DNA of 64,000 nt, taken from assembly GCF_051622035.1 (NCBI RefSeq), contig NC_135367.1, positions 13,754,501 through 13,818,500 on the forward strand, in the 5' to 3' direction. The position numbers were made by a program, and so were the translations under genes. Source of the stretch: Arctopsyche grandis (lineage: Eukaryota; Arthropoda; Insecta; Trichoptera; Hydropsychidae). The notes under the pieces are model-generated. The model saw only the letters and a list, made by a program, of their open reading frames with translations, was not told where the DNA came from and did not search any database. The first letter of the stretch is position 1; each line of letters starts with the position of its first letter. Below, piece by piece: positions 37,552-49,102 of this stretch.

Positions 37552-38176
37552 ATATTTATGTAATCCAAAGAGTATGAATAAGTATTATTTATAAAGCACC
37601 GTGATATTTTCCGTCCATGATAGGTGCTTGCACAAACTACCATATTAACTTGAATATAATGTAGCCTTGAATATAACGCGACTTACTTTGAATGAAGAGT
37701 TAAAGAAAAATATATATTGCTTTAAATAGAATAAGATATTTTAAGGCAAGAAACTTGTGTTCAATTTTGAATTATTGTTTTTGCTCAATTGTAAATGTTT
37801 TTTGCAGAAAAATATTATAAATAAAAATTACGTTATATTTGATCCAATATGGTAATTAAAAACATGCACTGTCAATACTTTTCTTAATTATTTAGCTATT
37901 TGGTGTATCAAAATTTTAAAATAAATATATACACAATTTTTTTTCTTATAAATATATTAATTAATATATAAATACATATATACATAAGAATAATTAGTTA
38001 TACCTTTTTTATCTCACAAAGGCGTATCACGTATTCAATATTCAGAATTATGGGTCACCAATATTTAATTTTCTCATACATTTAAAGCCTGTCCAGTAGA
38101 ATTTTAAAAACGCAGCTTAGTGAGGTGAAAACAGTAGCTAATAAATTAAAATTATTTTTTAATTGAACGAATAGTT
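37552..38176. other. Intergenic, convergent 3' ends of IFT140 and GUF1
   Basis: AT-rich. It contains the IFT140 3' untranslated region with AATAAA at 37,820-37,825. On the minus strand the GUF1 stop codon itself lies inside an AATAAA word (38,176-38,181). Confidence 0.55.
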
Positions 38177-41100
38177 TTATTTTTTTCGAAGTACTTCTAT
38201 TAGGGTTTCTCTCGGTATGCGTATACGTGTTTCGATTCTCATTTGCTTTTTACCATCAGCTTGTTGTTTCAATAATTTCATACGTCGCGTCACATCACCA
38301 CCATACTGATAAAAGTATACAATTAATATGTAATTTTTATTAAAAATATTAATTTTGCCGAAAAATAAAACACAAACATACCAATTTCGCCGTTACATCT
38401 TTCCTATAAGCTTGGAGAGTCTCCCGAGCAATAACTTTATTGTTTACTGTAGCTTGAATGGCAATCTATTTAAACAAAAATGATTAATAAATAAACTATT
38501 AACATAAAATATATGTATGTATGCTTAAGACAACAATTACCTGGACCATTTGACGGGGTATTTTCTCTTTCAATTTTTCAACAAGTCTTCTACCATAATA
38601 GTCTACACGACTGACATGAACAATACTAATCAATTCGTCTACCTTTTCACCATTGAGTAAAATCTCTACCTGTCATACAAAGTCATATAAAATATTGCCA
38701 TACGGGATATATAAAATTTTTATATGTATATACAATTTATTTACTTTCGCCAGAGGACTGCTATAGTATTCGTCATCGTTGTAATCAAAATTTGCATAGC
38801 CGGAAGTTATGCTTTTGATAATGTCATGAAATTCGACGAGTATCTACAAATGTAAATGTTCCATAAAGAGTTATTCTTTGATTTCTTATACACACGTACA
38901 TATATAAAATAGTTATGAATGTATAAGGATGTTACCTCAGATAACGGTAAGCGAAATTGAAGTGATATATTTTCTTCGTCTAATGGCGTTGTATTCAATG
39001 GTATACCTCTATGATCCAGACAAAGTGCTGTAAGTGAACCTAAATATTTTATTGGAGTTACGATAGTTCCTAAAATTTCGAAACAGAATTATAATCTTGT
39101 GAATACTGCATTTTTTGAACGCAATATTAATAATTAAAATACATACCTACAACAAATGGTTCGAAATACTCCACTATATCCGTATGAGCAGGCATCATAC
39201 ATGGATTTGTAATGGTGATGATTTCTCCACCGTATTTTTTGATAAGTTTAGGTTGATTGATTCTGGGATGAAAGCAAATTATCATGACAAATTTGACACA
39301 TTCAAATATACATACATATGTCTGTAATGAATTTTTTACCTAAATTTAAACGGTACAGAAGGAGCTGAAATAATAGCTTCAGCTTTGTACTCCTGAAACA
39401 GACGCTGTGTGAATACTTCCATATGTAATAAACCTGAAAATCCAATTCGCCATCCTTGACCTAAAGCAGGACTATTAATAAAAGAATATTAATGATTTTA
39501 TAATTTTTAAATTAATTAAAATCAGTAAGGCCAGGCAAATAGAATGCAGAAAACAATTTTTTTTATCGAATTTAGACTCAAACTTATATTTAGTTCATTT
39601 CAAAAGGTGTTTATAATCTTATATTTTATGACACTTAAGAAATATCAAATATACTTCTTACTGGTTAAGTAAAGGAACAATACATTCGCCCTTCCCCCCT
39701 ATGACCTCATAAAATATTACTAACCTGGAATCGTCGCTGATCGTAGCTCCTGCATCATTCATTGCTAATTTATTCATTGCACTTTGAACATTTGTGTACT
39801 CAGATTGACTCATTGGAAATATTCCAGCGTATACCATGTGCCTTAATTTGTTCGGTTCGAATTTACTCTTCAAATGACTAGTAACGGTATCTGAGGATAA
39901 TAATATATCCCCAACGGCACCGCCTCCCCGTGGTCCGCAACCGAAGACGACAACTTGACCAGCACCGGCTCGTCTGATCTCTTTTTCTTCTGGTGTAAGT
40001 AAAAATAGATGTTTGACTGAATTTATTTTGTTCAACGAGAGCCATTTCACCGAGTCTCCCAATTTCAAGTAGCCACTCTCTATGTAAGCCAGACATAGAA
40101 TTCCTCGATACTTGTCATGCCATGTATCGAAAACCAAGGCTTTAACAGGGCCGTCTCTAGAAACGTTAGGCGGTGGTATTCTTTCGATAAGGGAATGCAC
40201 CAAATTTTCCACACCCCAACCTTTTTTGGCCGATACTTCCAAAACATCATTTGGTTCAATGTTGAATAGTGAAAAAAGTTGATTTTTAGCTTTGGTTGGA
40301 TTCGCACGTGGTAAATCTATTTTATTGAGTACTGGTAATAGAGTTAATTCGTTTTTGGTAGCTAGAGAGTGGACAGCGACGGTTTGCGCTCGAGGACCTT
40401 CAGCTGCATCCACTAAAAGTATAGCACCTTGACAAACTTGAACTGATCTAACAACCTATTTAAAATATACAAGCAAATTCATTTAAAGTATTTATATATG
40501 ACGGGCTGAAAACCAGACTGGTACAAGTGATATATTTAAAAAAAAAGCTGGTTTAAGTGCTAAAATAATAGCATTTCATATATGCTATTATTTTAGCACT
40601 TAAACCAGATTTTTTTTTTAAATGTCACTTGTACCAGTCTGGTTTTCAGCCCATCATATATAAAGATTAAAAGATAATTTATACATAAATTAATATAAAA
40701 GATATCAGGAAGGCCACAAGAGAGATGAGTGTATGAAATTAGAAATATATGTGAGGTGAGATGGGTAAGAGTCGCTCAAAACAGACTAGTGGTAGGGTTT
40801 TAGAGAGGCTTTCACCCAGAAATGGATGGTGTATATATGTACATACCTCATTAGAAAAATCAACATGGCCGGGTGTATCGATTAGATTTAGTAGGTAATT
40901 TTGATCTTTATAAACATAATTTAAAGAAGCTGTTACAGCTTTTACTGTAATACCTCTTTCACGTTCAACCTGTGCAAATGTAGAAATATTTGTTTAAAAA
41001 TGATAATTTTAATTACATTAAAGAAAAACATTAATAAAAATGACCTGTAATTGATCGAGCACTTGCGCATTTTTTACTCCAGATTTGATAGCACCCGTAA

Positions 41101-41388
41101 ACTCCAACAATCGATCCGCTAAAGTGCTTTTACCGTGATCTACATGCGCTATGATACTAAAATTCCTAATTCTCTCTATGGGTGGTACTTTGAGGCTAGT
41201 TTCATCTACTATTGCCTTTTGATTAGGTTTCGTGCAATATCTGAAAGGTAAATATAACGTTATGTAAATTGTAAACATTACACTTTTATGTGGCGTTTTG
41301 AAATAAAGAACCTCTTAACGAGACGAAATCTTGAATAAGTTAATGGTAAAAATAATCTTTTGTATAGTAAATGTTCTTTAAAAAACAT
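38177..41388 (-). CDS. GUF1: Mitochondrial translation GTPase GUF1 (LepA/EF4 family)
   Basis: Model: complement join 38,177-38,305, 38,382-38,465, 38,541-38,669, 38,745-38,843, 38,936-39,069, 39,147-39,262, 39,340-39,471, 39,725-40,455, 40,847-40,969, 41,045-41,240, 41,312-41,388; 649 codons plus stop. GUF1 is the mitochondrial homologue of bacterial LepA/EF4, a ribosome-bound GTPase that supports mitochondrial protein synthesis. Seen: a basic N-terminus ([13 protein letters not shown]) fitting a mitochondrial presequence; G1 AHVDHGKST (about 57-65), G2 ERERGIT (93-99), G3 DTPGH (122-126), G4 NKID (176-179), G5 SAK (207-209); then [15 protein letters not shown] and a LepA C-terminal domain ending [20 protein letters not shown]. 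Length fits human GUF1 (669 aa). All GTPase motifs are intact. The eighth intron from the 3' end (40,456-40,846) holds a long foldback. Confidence 0.95.
40492..40663. repeat. Long palindrome (foldback MITE) in GUF1 intron
   Basis: Arms of about 80 bp run from ttatatatgacgggctg to gctattattttagcact and its inverse, with a loop of only a few bases (ttcatat). The arms differ at few positions. The element lies between ta-rich flanks, so a TA duplication (Tc1/mariner-type) is possible but not provable here. In the GUF1 pre-mRNA it would form a strong hairpin. Confidence 0.8.
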
Positions 41389-42195
41389 TTTTAGGATTAC
41401 AATGCGAAACGAAACATGCCATTCAAACGTCAATTTGACATTTGAGGTTATCGGTAAATATCCAAAGTGAAGAAAATATGATCATATTTAATTTACATAC
41501 TTTTTTAAAAATTAGGATTCAGTTAGTTTTCCTAATTTAAAATAAATATCCGGTCTAGATATTAAATGTTTTTAAATAATTTTGAATATTTAGAAAACAC
41601 ATGTCTAATAGGTAGATTACGAAGCAATTTATTTTCATCGAACACGATCAAATTTGTATAATCTTTAAGTCAATAGTAATTCTTTGTCAACTTCAAATGT
41701 ATATATGTATATTGTTTTTAAACATGCCTATGAAATTAATTGCGGAAAATTCTACCTAATTCATGTTAGTTCTACTCAATGACAAAAATTTCGTGCACAA
41801 CATTTGTAAGGTCAATAAAATGTCGTATTGCTATGATTTACTAGTGAAAAAGAGCATCGTCAAAGTCATGAAGATATTTACTCGGTCATGTGAGAGAGTT
41901 AGTTTCAAAATCCAAGTGATCGATGACTTCAAAATGGCCAATGAATGTAATGTTCCTCTATATACACGGGAGCTGTATAATAAATGCACTAGGTACGTAA
42001 CGTAATTTACTAAATTAAGTGTTCGCATTTTAAAAGCCGTAGTGATCCAATTTTCTCTACAACTTTGTGTTAAATAAGAAAAGCTGTTTCGGCCAAATTT
42101 GTGCGTATGTCGCATCGTCCCCACGTGCTTTAGTTTTGACGCGGCCGAGGTTAGGCGCGTTTCCTCACTCTGTTGCCGAATAAACATACCTTAAA
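41389..42195. promoter_or_regulatory. Divergent intergenic region, GUF1 / RSL1D1
   Basis: The 807 bp separates two head-to-head start codons and should carry both promoters. The open frame at 41,763-42,005 is not recognised as a gene. Near 42,100-42,150 the DNA is richer in CpG (gacgcggccgagg), which may mark the RSL1D1 promoter or 5' leader. Confidence 0.45.
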
Positions 42196-44121
42196 ATGAA
42201 AATCAAGGCTTTCAAAAGTGTAAAAGTGGAAGAAATCACTAAGAAGAAGCCAAAAAACAAAGTGAAACCGGTCAAAAACTACGAAAAACCACAGGAAGGA
42301 CTATTCGTTAAACTGGCAAAGCCGGTCGAAGACGATGATAATCCCAAAAAATTCACTCGCAGCACTTTAAAAACAAAAAATAATACAATTAAAGCTGCAA
42401 AGAATTCTTTCAGTGACGATATAACGAAGATCGACGCAGATGCTGATATCAAAGCGAATGTCGAAAGTGATATTATTTTGCAAGCGTTGAAAGTTCTAAG
42501 AAAATTGGCACAAATTAGCGACAAGAAACGAAATGTTTTATTCGACGAAGCTAAACCTATCGCATTACAAATTGAGTGCATTAAAATACCGGATTGCGTT
42601 TCACGCAAGTTGAGATTGTAAGTACATACATATTTTCTTTATTTTATGAAAAAACAACGGTATATTTTAACCGGTTTTATTATTTACAGCACTCTGCCAC
42701 ATTGGTTAGTCACTGATACGTCAGAAGTATGCTTATTCGTAGCCGATTTAAAAAAAGGCAGTCGGAGAGATCACGAACCTACTATACACCACTATGAAGA
42801 TTTTTTAAAGGAGAAAGGAATATCATGTGTAAGATTTCAATCTATTTAGTTTTGAGTTTTTCAATAATTACTTCCTTATTGATTTCTTATTCTAATAAAA
42901 ATTTTATTTTAGATAAAAACAGTAATACCCATGCGTCAAGTGCGTGTAGAGTACGATCAGATGGAAATGAAACGTCGCCTTTTGACACAATACGATTTTT
43001 TCTTAGCTGACGCTCGTATCAGTGGGCTTTTAGCACATAAACTTGGTGTAACTTTCTCCCGAAAGAACCAAATGCCCACACCGATTAAAATTGATTCAGC
43101 AAATCTGAAAGATACAATCGAAAAAGCATTACACAAAAGTGTTATGAAGTTACATGGTACAGGTCACACATATTCCCTTCATGTAGCTAACGGAAAGCAT
43201 TCTGATGAAGAAGCGTGTGAAAATATTCAAGCTGTATTACTCCAACTTGCCAAACAGTTCCCAGGCTTTTGGGAGAATATCAGAGCAGTACATGTCAAGC
43301 ATCCACTTTCGATGGCTATACCCATTTATATGACATTAAGTAAGTATAATTTCACATTTACTAGACATTTTAAAACTTAAGTAACCTCCAAAGATATATA
43401 AGTATATATTGTACATATAAGCTCCATACTAAAAGCGTGACAGTTTAAAACCCTATATTTAAATCTTATCTCATCTCTCGCAGGCATATTAAAAATACAA
43501 TCAAATGGCAAATTTTAAATGTTTTTTATTAATTTTTCAGAAAATAAGAATACAGTTGAAAAAACAGTAATCCAACCTCTACTACCTGCCACTGAAATGG
43601 TCGAAGATGAATTGACAACAATATTGGGGGCTAAAGTTAAAGTATATCCTGGAGGTCGTGTAAAAGTTCGTGTAGATAAATCAGAACTAGACGAAGAAAG
43701 GTTGGTATTCAATATTCATATATATTTAACGATTCTTAAAGGATGATAACAATTACTTTATATATGCACTTTTTACAGTGACCAACCTCAACAGCCAAAA
43801 TCAAAAAAAAATAGAAATAAAAAAAGCGCAAAAACTGAAGATGTTGCAGTCAGTCAACCCAAAAAAAGAAAAACGAGTAATAATAGTGAAAGTATTGAAT
43901 TGGCTGAAACCCCCAAATGTGAACTAAATGGAAACTCATTTAATAGTACATTATCAGAAGAAGCTGAGTCACAAATCAGCAATGAAGATGAAGAGTCAGA
44001 TGATGAGTCTAATATAGATGTTTCAGTAAATGACGATGAAGTGAATGAAGAAAGTGATGGTACTGAAGATATTGAAGATTCCGATGAAGAGGATGATGAC
44101 GACGAATCAGCGAGTGAATAA
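42196..44121 (+). CDS. RSL1D1: Ribosomal L1 domain-containing protein 1
   Basis: Model: join 42,196-42,617, 42,690-42,828, 42,913-43,339, 43,541-43,700, 43,779-44,121; 496 codons plus stop, near the human length (490). The family is nucleolar and linked to ribosome assembly and cell growth. Seen: a lysine-rich N-terminus (KVEEITKKKPKNK), then the L1 fold across residues about 115-390, with TLPHWLVTDTSEVCLFVADL, FFLADARISGLLAHKLGVTF and HGTGHTYSLHVANGKHSDEE, and finally a Lys-rich stretch (KSKKNRNKKSAKTED) followed by an acidic Glu/Asp tail as in nucleolar chaperones. The ATG at 42,196 is the first in frame after a CpG-richer leader. The stop codon overlaps an AATAAA (44,117-44,122). It converges on ANKRD40, only about 200 bp away. 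Confidence 0.92.
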
Positions 44122-44322
44122 AAATTTGTTAATTTTTTATATTTAAATGTGTTGATAATTAAACCAATTTTGAAATATATATATTGTATGTATATAACAT
44201 ATGGCTTTTTAATTAGGAAAGGTAGAAAACACATGAAATGCAATTAATTTATTTCAGCTTAAATTAAATACAAAATAATATAAATTAATTTTTTAAATAA
44301 ATAAGTCGATATAAATATTATA

Positions 44323-45848
44323 TTAGTACAACACAGTTTGGTTTTTGTTAGTGGAGATAGATGGGTAAATGTTAGTAGAAACCATGTTTAAAACGGATGG
44401 GCATTCTCTCAAGACAACTTCTAATTCTTGAAGTGGTTTTAATCTTCGAACGTCAGCATCACAGCGAATTCTGGTATCGGGAAGTTTTCTTATTCTATGT
44501 ACCTAAAAGAATTGACTACTATTAAAAAAAAAGTAACCTTACAATAAGGTGTAGAGCAAGTCGCTTTCTGATTTGAAACATTCATAATCTTCAGATTCAA
44601 CTGAAGGAATTTCGCTTAGCCTTTGCCCGCGGCAATAAATATAACGAACAAGTCCTGTACGCGGCGGCACATTTTTCGCGAATTTGGCAATCGAGTTTTC
44701 GATTTTAAATACAGATTTAATATTTACTCAAGTAACCAGATATGTTAATTAACACAAAGTATTATTTTAAACAATAAAATACATAATATATCTCGTAGTT
44801 TTGGATTAGTTGTCAAATAATCATTCTTCATAATTGTATGAAGACGTCACATAAACGAGGTTTCAGTATGGTTCCACAAAAAACTAATTTTGACTGGTAT
44901 ATATTCATTTTAAGCAAATTGAATAGATGGCATTCAACTCTCAGTAATATATTCAACCAATTTTGAACCTTAAAACAGTTGAAATAGGCGCATATAAGGC
45001 TCAAAATCCCGTGCAAAGTTCAGAAATTCTATGGAAGACAGCCGCGCTACAGACTTGTCGTCCAAAGCTTCCATAGAAGACGGCCGCGGGCAAACGGTTA
45101 AATGAGTTGACCCGAAACGACGGAATAAATTGGATTCAAATCGGACAACGTTTCTTGCTCAGCTCCATAAGAATGTGAGAGTACTTGTTCAGGGGTAATC
45201 CCAAGTTCTTGGCAGCATATTTTAACCAAATTCAGATATGTGGCAGCGAGAGTGGGCAGTTCAATTTCGATGAAATCTGTGTCAGTGGAGTTTGCTATAC
45301 GCACCTTTATCACTGTAAATAAAAATAATAATAAAAATCACACATATTCATAGCATACGAATCATTGGAATTGTACAAGATGTCAAAACCTTGAACGGAA
45401 TGTTGGTTGACTTGCTCACTTTTGTTGACCATGTTGTGTGGTAAGTCATAAGGTAACCGATCCGATCGGTAGTCGGGCGAAATGGAAGGCGATTCATTTG
45501 CTTGTAGTAAAGCAACTATTTCGAAGGAAGAAGTTAGATCCCTAGCGGCGAGACCAGACCGGGTTTTGATAGTAGTGTCGGCACCTCTCGATAGTAGAAG
45601 CGATACCATGTGAATGTTCGACTGTTTGCAAGCCCAGTGCAGAGGCGTCCTGAATATGAATAGTATTGAAATGTGAGGTTAAGTCATTTTTCGAATTATG
45701 GTGGTTACAATTGAGAGCATATTGTATGTATTAACCATCCGTCAAGTTTGGAGGGGTAATTGGGATCTACGCCGCTGTCCAGCAGAGCGATAACTGCAAC
45801 TGCATCTCCTCGACTTACACATTCACACAAGCGGTCTCCCGACGACAT
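44323..45848 (-). CDS. ANKRD40: Ankyrin repeat domain-containing protein 40 homologue
   Basis: Model: complement join 44,323-44,502, 45,185-45,312, 45,420 (or 45,390)-45,649, 45,736-45,848; 216 or 226 codons plus stop, depending on the donor of the second exon. Seen: two ankyrin repeats near the start (CECVSRGDAVAVIALLDSGVDPN, DGWTPLHWACKQSNIHMVSLLLSRGAD), a short linker, then the family C-terminal block DFIEIELPTLAATYLNLVKICCQELGITPEQ joined to VHRIRKLPDTRIR and LKPLQELEVVL. The C-terminal match to vertebrate ANKRD40 (ELGV, IRKLPNTLLR) is strong. The protein is shorter than the vertebrate one (368 aa) because the linker is small. Function is not well known; an adaptor role is inferred from ankyrin repeats. 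The last intron contains a piggyBac MITE. Confidence 0.88.
44619..45097. mobile_element. piggyBac-type MITE, copy 1
   Basis: The 479-bp element begins CCTTTGCCCGCGGC (one base changed) and ends GGCCGCGGGCAAACGG, followed by TTAA at 45,098. On the left the duplicate has decayed to CTTA. It is closely similar along its length to 57,067-57,556. TTAA targets and CCCTTTGCCC termini mark piggyBac-family elements. It lies wholly in the last intron of ANKRD40. Confidence 0.85.
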
Positions 45849-45883
45849 CTGTCACTTTGACACTAGAATCTAGTGTCAAAGTG
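45849..45883. promoter_or_regulatory. 35-bp palindrome directly upstream of ANKRD40 ATG
   Basis: Bases gtcactttgacactaga and tctagtgtcaaagtgac form a perfect 17-bp inverted repeat about a single base. The palindrome ends immediately before the start codon on the minus strand. It may be an operator-like site, an RNA hairpin in the 5' leader or a tiny foldback insertion. Confidence 0.7.
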
Positions 45884-46109
45884 ACTAGATTGAACAGACT
45901 AAATACAAGTAAATACGTCCAAAATTACAAATATAAAAAATAAAACGCTCTTGCACTATTTATAATCCAGTGTGGCCCTATCTCTAATCTACAAATTTAG
46001 AACTTGATAAAAAGGTTCGAAGAATTTAAAATCTTTCTTTTGTAACTACCCCTTTTTCAAAATTTCGTAAAACTACAAATTATTTTAATATTCAATTGAA
46101 TTGACTGGA

Positions 46110-46665
46110 CATGTAGGAATCTAGCACGACTTGTGCTATTACGAATCAAAACCAGTGATCTCATCATCGATCCTGTACAAACATGCATAACTCAAGGGCA
46201 ACGACCCCTTCGACCATTCCAGAAGAAAGAGTTCATCGCTCGATTGTAAAACGAACGAATCCCAACAGTGATGTTATCAAGATACCCTAACACGTGTCTG
46301 AAAAGTCATTAACGCGTGGCACATGCCCACATTCTCAAACGAACGACGTCCTGGCGCTGACCCCGTAGCTATAAGCCACACGTGTACCGAGCACGCACCT
46401 CGAAAATAGCTCAACACGTGTCTCTAGCACACGTGTCCTGGAAACGAAGACAAAGCGTCTGCACATGGCACGCTACATTCCAGAACGTATATAAAGCGAC
46501 GCACCAGCTCCCAACACCAAAGTGAACCTGTGGATTTCAACCAGCTCACTTCTCCGAAGCTCAACCTCTTCGTACATACAATAACCATTGTAACGATTGA
46601 ACAAAAATAAACGATCCTCTTACAAACACAAACGGTGTTTTCTTAGACCGGGACACGGTCAACAC
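46110..46665 (+). mobile_element. LTR-like fossil
   Basis: The stretch is far richer in G+C than its flanks. It has a TATA-type word (cgtatataaagcgac, about 46,485), a polyadenylation-type AATAAA (about 46,606), and ends near cacggtcaaca, a plausible CA end. Starts such as TGTAGGAATC at 46,110 are possible. No flanking duplication could be fixed. It is probably a solo LTR of an element not otherwise seen here; boundaries are approximate. Confidence 0.45.
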
Positions 46666-46730
46666 ATCTGTCCCGCGTACTAAGGGCAGGGCTTTTTTCC
46701 CATGTATCGCGGTGAAACGGTGTTCCAGCA

Positions 46731-47087
46731 CAGAGAGATGTAATAAGAATAGAGGGGCCCTTACGAATAAATAATTGTTGTCAATTTTACGCGGTACGTC
46801 TCTATAAATACGTTACATCGCACGGAATAAAATCGGATCAATTTACTTATAAAAATCTATCCCATGTTGTTTATTGTGTGTTCTTGAATGTATTGTGCAA
46901 TTTTTACCGATGCTTGCCCATCTTGCGAGTAATATAAACAAACAGAGAAGTTTTTATCGGACATACGTCGAGCACCAAGTGTCAAATACGACTGATGCTA
47001 AAATTATTTAGATCTGTCCGTGGACAGAATGTCACTTGAGAACAAAAGAACACCTAAAGCCACTTCTATTAATATTACATTTCTCTG
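46731..47087. mobile_element. hAT MITE family A, copy 3
   Basis: The 357-bp copy runs CAGAGAGATGTAATAAG to ACATTTCTCTG, with the perfect 8-bp duplication TTCCAGCA at 46,723-46,730 and 47,088-47,095. It is near-identical to 23,727-24,083 in inverse orientation, so the two moved recently. Confidence 0.92.
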
Positions 47088-47188
47088 TTCCAGCACCTTT
47101 TTGTCTCAGCATTTTTTAAGTATCAAACGAATATTCTATATAATATAATCTTTTTCAATAAAAAAAATTACAAGAAGTGAGTTCTGGT

Positions 47189-47220
47189 CAGAGAAATGTT
47201 ATAATAATAACATTTCTCTG
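47189..47220. mobile_element. 32-bp TIR-only hAT element
   Basis: The sequence CAGAGAAATGTTATAATAA with CATTTCTCTG consists of two opposed family-A termini and nothing else. It is flanked by the perfect 8-bp duplication GTTCTGGT at 47,181-47,188 and 47,221-47,228. Family-A copy 3 lies 100 bp to the left. Confidence 0.85.
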
Positions 47221-47581
47221 GTTCTGGTACCTTTTTTCCAAAAAAAAGCCCCGAACAAGAGTAACATGTAAATTGGTCGAATGCTATTCTACTAATGACG
47301 TTTTCATCGAAAATCTGTTCACTGAAAAACGTATTTGTCGAATCACCAGACATTTACGTAGGACTACTTATAGCAATTATGCGGCCATTAAAATTTCACG
47401 TGATGTACAATGATTTCAATATTGTATGCCGTACGGGACAAAGTCAGACAAAATAAACAAGTTCTGATCAGGAATACTGGAGTGAATCAAGAATCTTACC
47501 AAGATTTGAACCTCGTACCTTTCGTCTTTCGATCTATCGATCCAAAATCACTTTACCCACAGCAGTAATAATTACTTTAAA

Positions 47582-48303
47582 TAAGGTGACCAGGTTTTGA
47601 AAATGTCAAAGGAGGACACTGGTGAAAATGGATATAAAAATAAATCGTTTAGTAACATTCTTTATTGATCATATCGTCGATTTATTACAATGTTAATGAT
47701 GTTACTTTGCCAAAAAAAACAGTTCAAAGTTCAAAAACCTTTAGAAAACTACTGAAATTTTAATTGATGTAACTCAACTCAACAATATTTATCGTTTCTT
47801 TGTATTTTCTGAGTAAATCTAAATTTTTCTTCATCAAATTTAGGATATGCAATCTAGATTTATATTTCATTTAACTATAATCATTCCTGCCAGTGTTTCG
47901 ACCGCTAGTCTGGATTTTTCATTTCTCCAAATATCATTGCCAATGGAAAATGTTCGCTCTGCGTTGGCGTTTGTAACTGGCAAACACAATGCCATTTCAA
48001 TAAAAGTTTTATATTGTCATGGGGAATATTTCGATATTCCAACAAATCAAAAATGGTCATCCATTTCTTATCAATTACATCTTCTGTCCACTCTCTTTCT
48101 TTAATAATATGGTTGATTCTGTGTACTTCGTCAAATAACAAATTGTCGTTGATGAAAATGTTGGTATACAACGGTGTACTTTTCCCATTTACCAAATTTG
48201 ATTAAAAGATCACAAGGAGGACAATTTTCCCAAGAGGAGGACAGAGAACAAGGTTTCCAAAAGGAGGACAATCCTCCTCAAAGGAGGACGTCTGGTCACC
48301 TTA
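47582..48303 (-). mobile_element. hAT transposon relic with C-terminal transposase piece
   Basis: The ends TAAGGTGACCAG and CTGGTCACCTTA are inverted repeats. Bases 47,908-48,195 on the minus strand encode IIKEREWTEDVIDKKWMTIF, IKLLLKWHCVCQLQTPTQSE and HFPLAMIFGEMKN, which follow the layout of the hAT dimerisation domain (usually LPGTNAxVERxFSxMN). Key residues of that motif are altered. Only this domain remains, so the element is dead. The flanking 8-bp duplication is not clear (actttaaa and ttttaaac). Next to the right end, the word aaggaggac is repeated several times. Confidence 0.65.
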
Positions 48304-48309
48304 TTTTAA

Positions 48310-48620
48310 ACCATATCATTTGTTCGATTTTTGGATATAATTTTTTTTTTTTTACCTACATACATACATATTTATTATGTTAATTACAAATTTTATTATT
48401 ATTAGTACATATATACACATATTTTATAATGTAACGTACTGGAATGGTGATCTGGCACCTTGTTTTTTAAATCAAGAAAAATCATGTTCAATTTTAATTA
48501 ATATAATTTTAAAAAGTAATAGTAGTTGAGTAATCTCCCTCTCCATAAAACCAAAGGTTCATTGACCGTTAATTCTTTCGGGGACATAAATGAATTAATT
48601 AGGGGTTATTTTACCCAAAC
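48310..48620. other. Gene-free spacer
   Basis: AT-rich; no feature is recognised. Confidence 0.45.
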
Positions 48621-48634
48621 TAATGTGGTCTTCT

Positions 48635-49080
48635 TCATCGTTGTTCAAATGCAACAATCGCATTATTAATAAAAATCCATCCTTGGAAATATACTGAGAA
48701 AAAACTGGTATATATCAAAAAGGAAATTTTCCAGTAATCAGTCAATGGATTTAGCTTGATCGTTCCAGTATGGAATAATCGACTTAACCATACTTTGAAC
48801 GTATCTTTGGTGAGCTGTTTGTATTGTGCGTTTTCTGATGTTGAATATGCCAAAACTTCTGCATAGAAATTAGATCGACTAACAATAATATCATAAAAAT
48901 TATCATCAGTTTGAAATAGTCAATTGGCTCATTTCCCATATCAACTTTAATACCCAGTCTACCTACATATAAATGGAATTTGTTGCTATTGGATAATGGA
49001 ATTTGACCAGGTTCATAAATTTTGTTGACTGGATGTATTCGAGGTTGGGGTTGAAAACGATGGAAATAGAAAATAAACAA
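48635..49080 (-). pseudogene. piggyBac-like transposase relic
   Basis: Two overlapping minus-strand frames carry GNEPIDYFKLMIIFMILLLVDLI (48,870-48,960) and then YKQLTKDTFKVWLSRLF and TIKLNPLTDYW (48,730-48,840). These match, in order, the N-terminal part of piggyBac-family transposases (EPIDYFxLFFDDELL, then a FLGLLLLMGIxKLPSLxDYW block). The frame changes between the pieces and the catalytic core is missing. It is not an active gene. No TIRs could be tied to it, although piggyBac MITEs lie at 44.6 and 57.1 kb. Confidence 0.6.
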
Positions 49081-49102
49081 AACTCAAAGCACATGGTGTG
49101 GT

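Noticed and set aside
41763-42005. 80-codon open frame between GUF1 and RSL1D1
   Set aside because: It lies in a divergent promoter interval and shows no family resemblance or splice-site support.
45098-45184. Read-through C-terminus of ANKRD40 ending QLI next to the MITE
   Set aside because: A donor at 45,184 joined to the exon at 44,502 restores the conserved IRKLP block, so the read-through frame is intronic.
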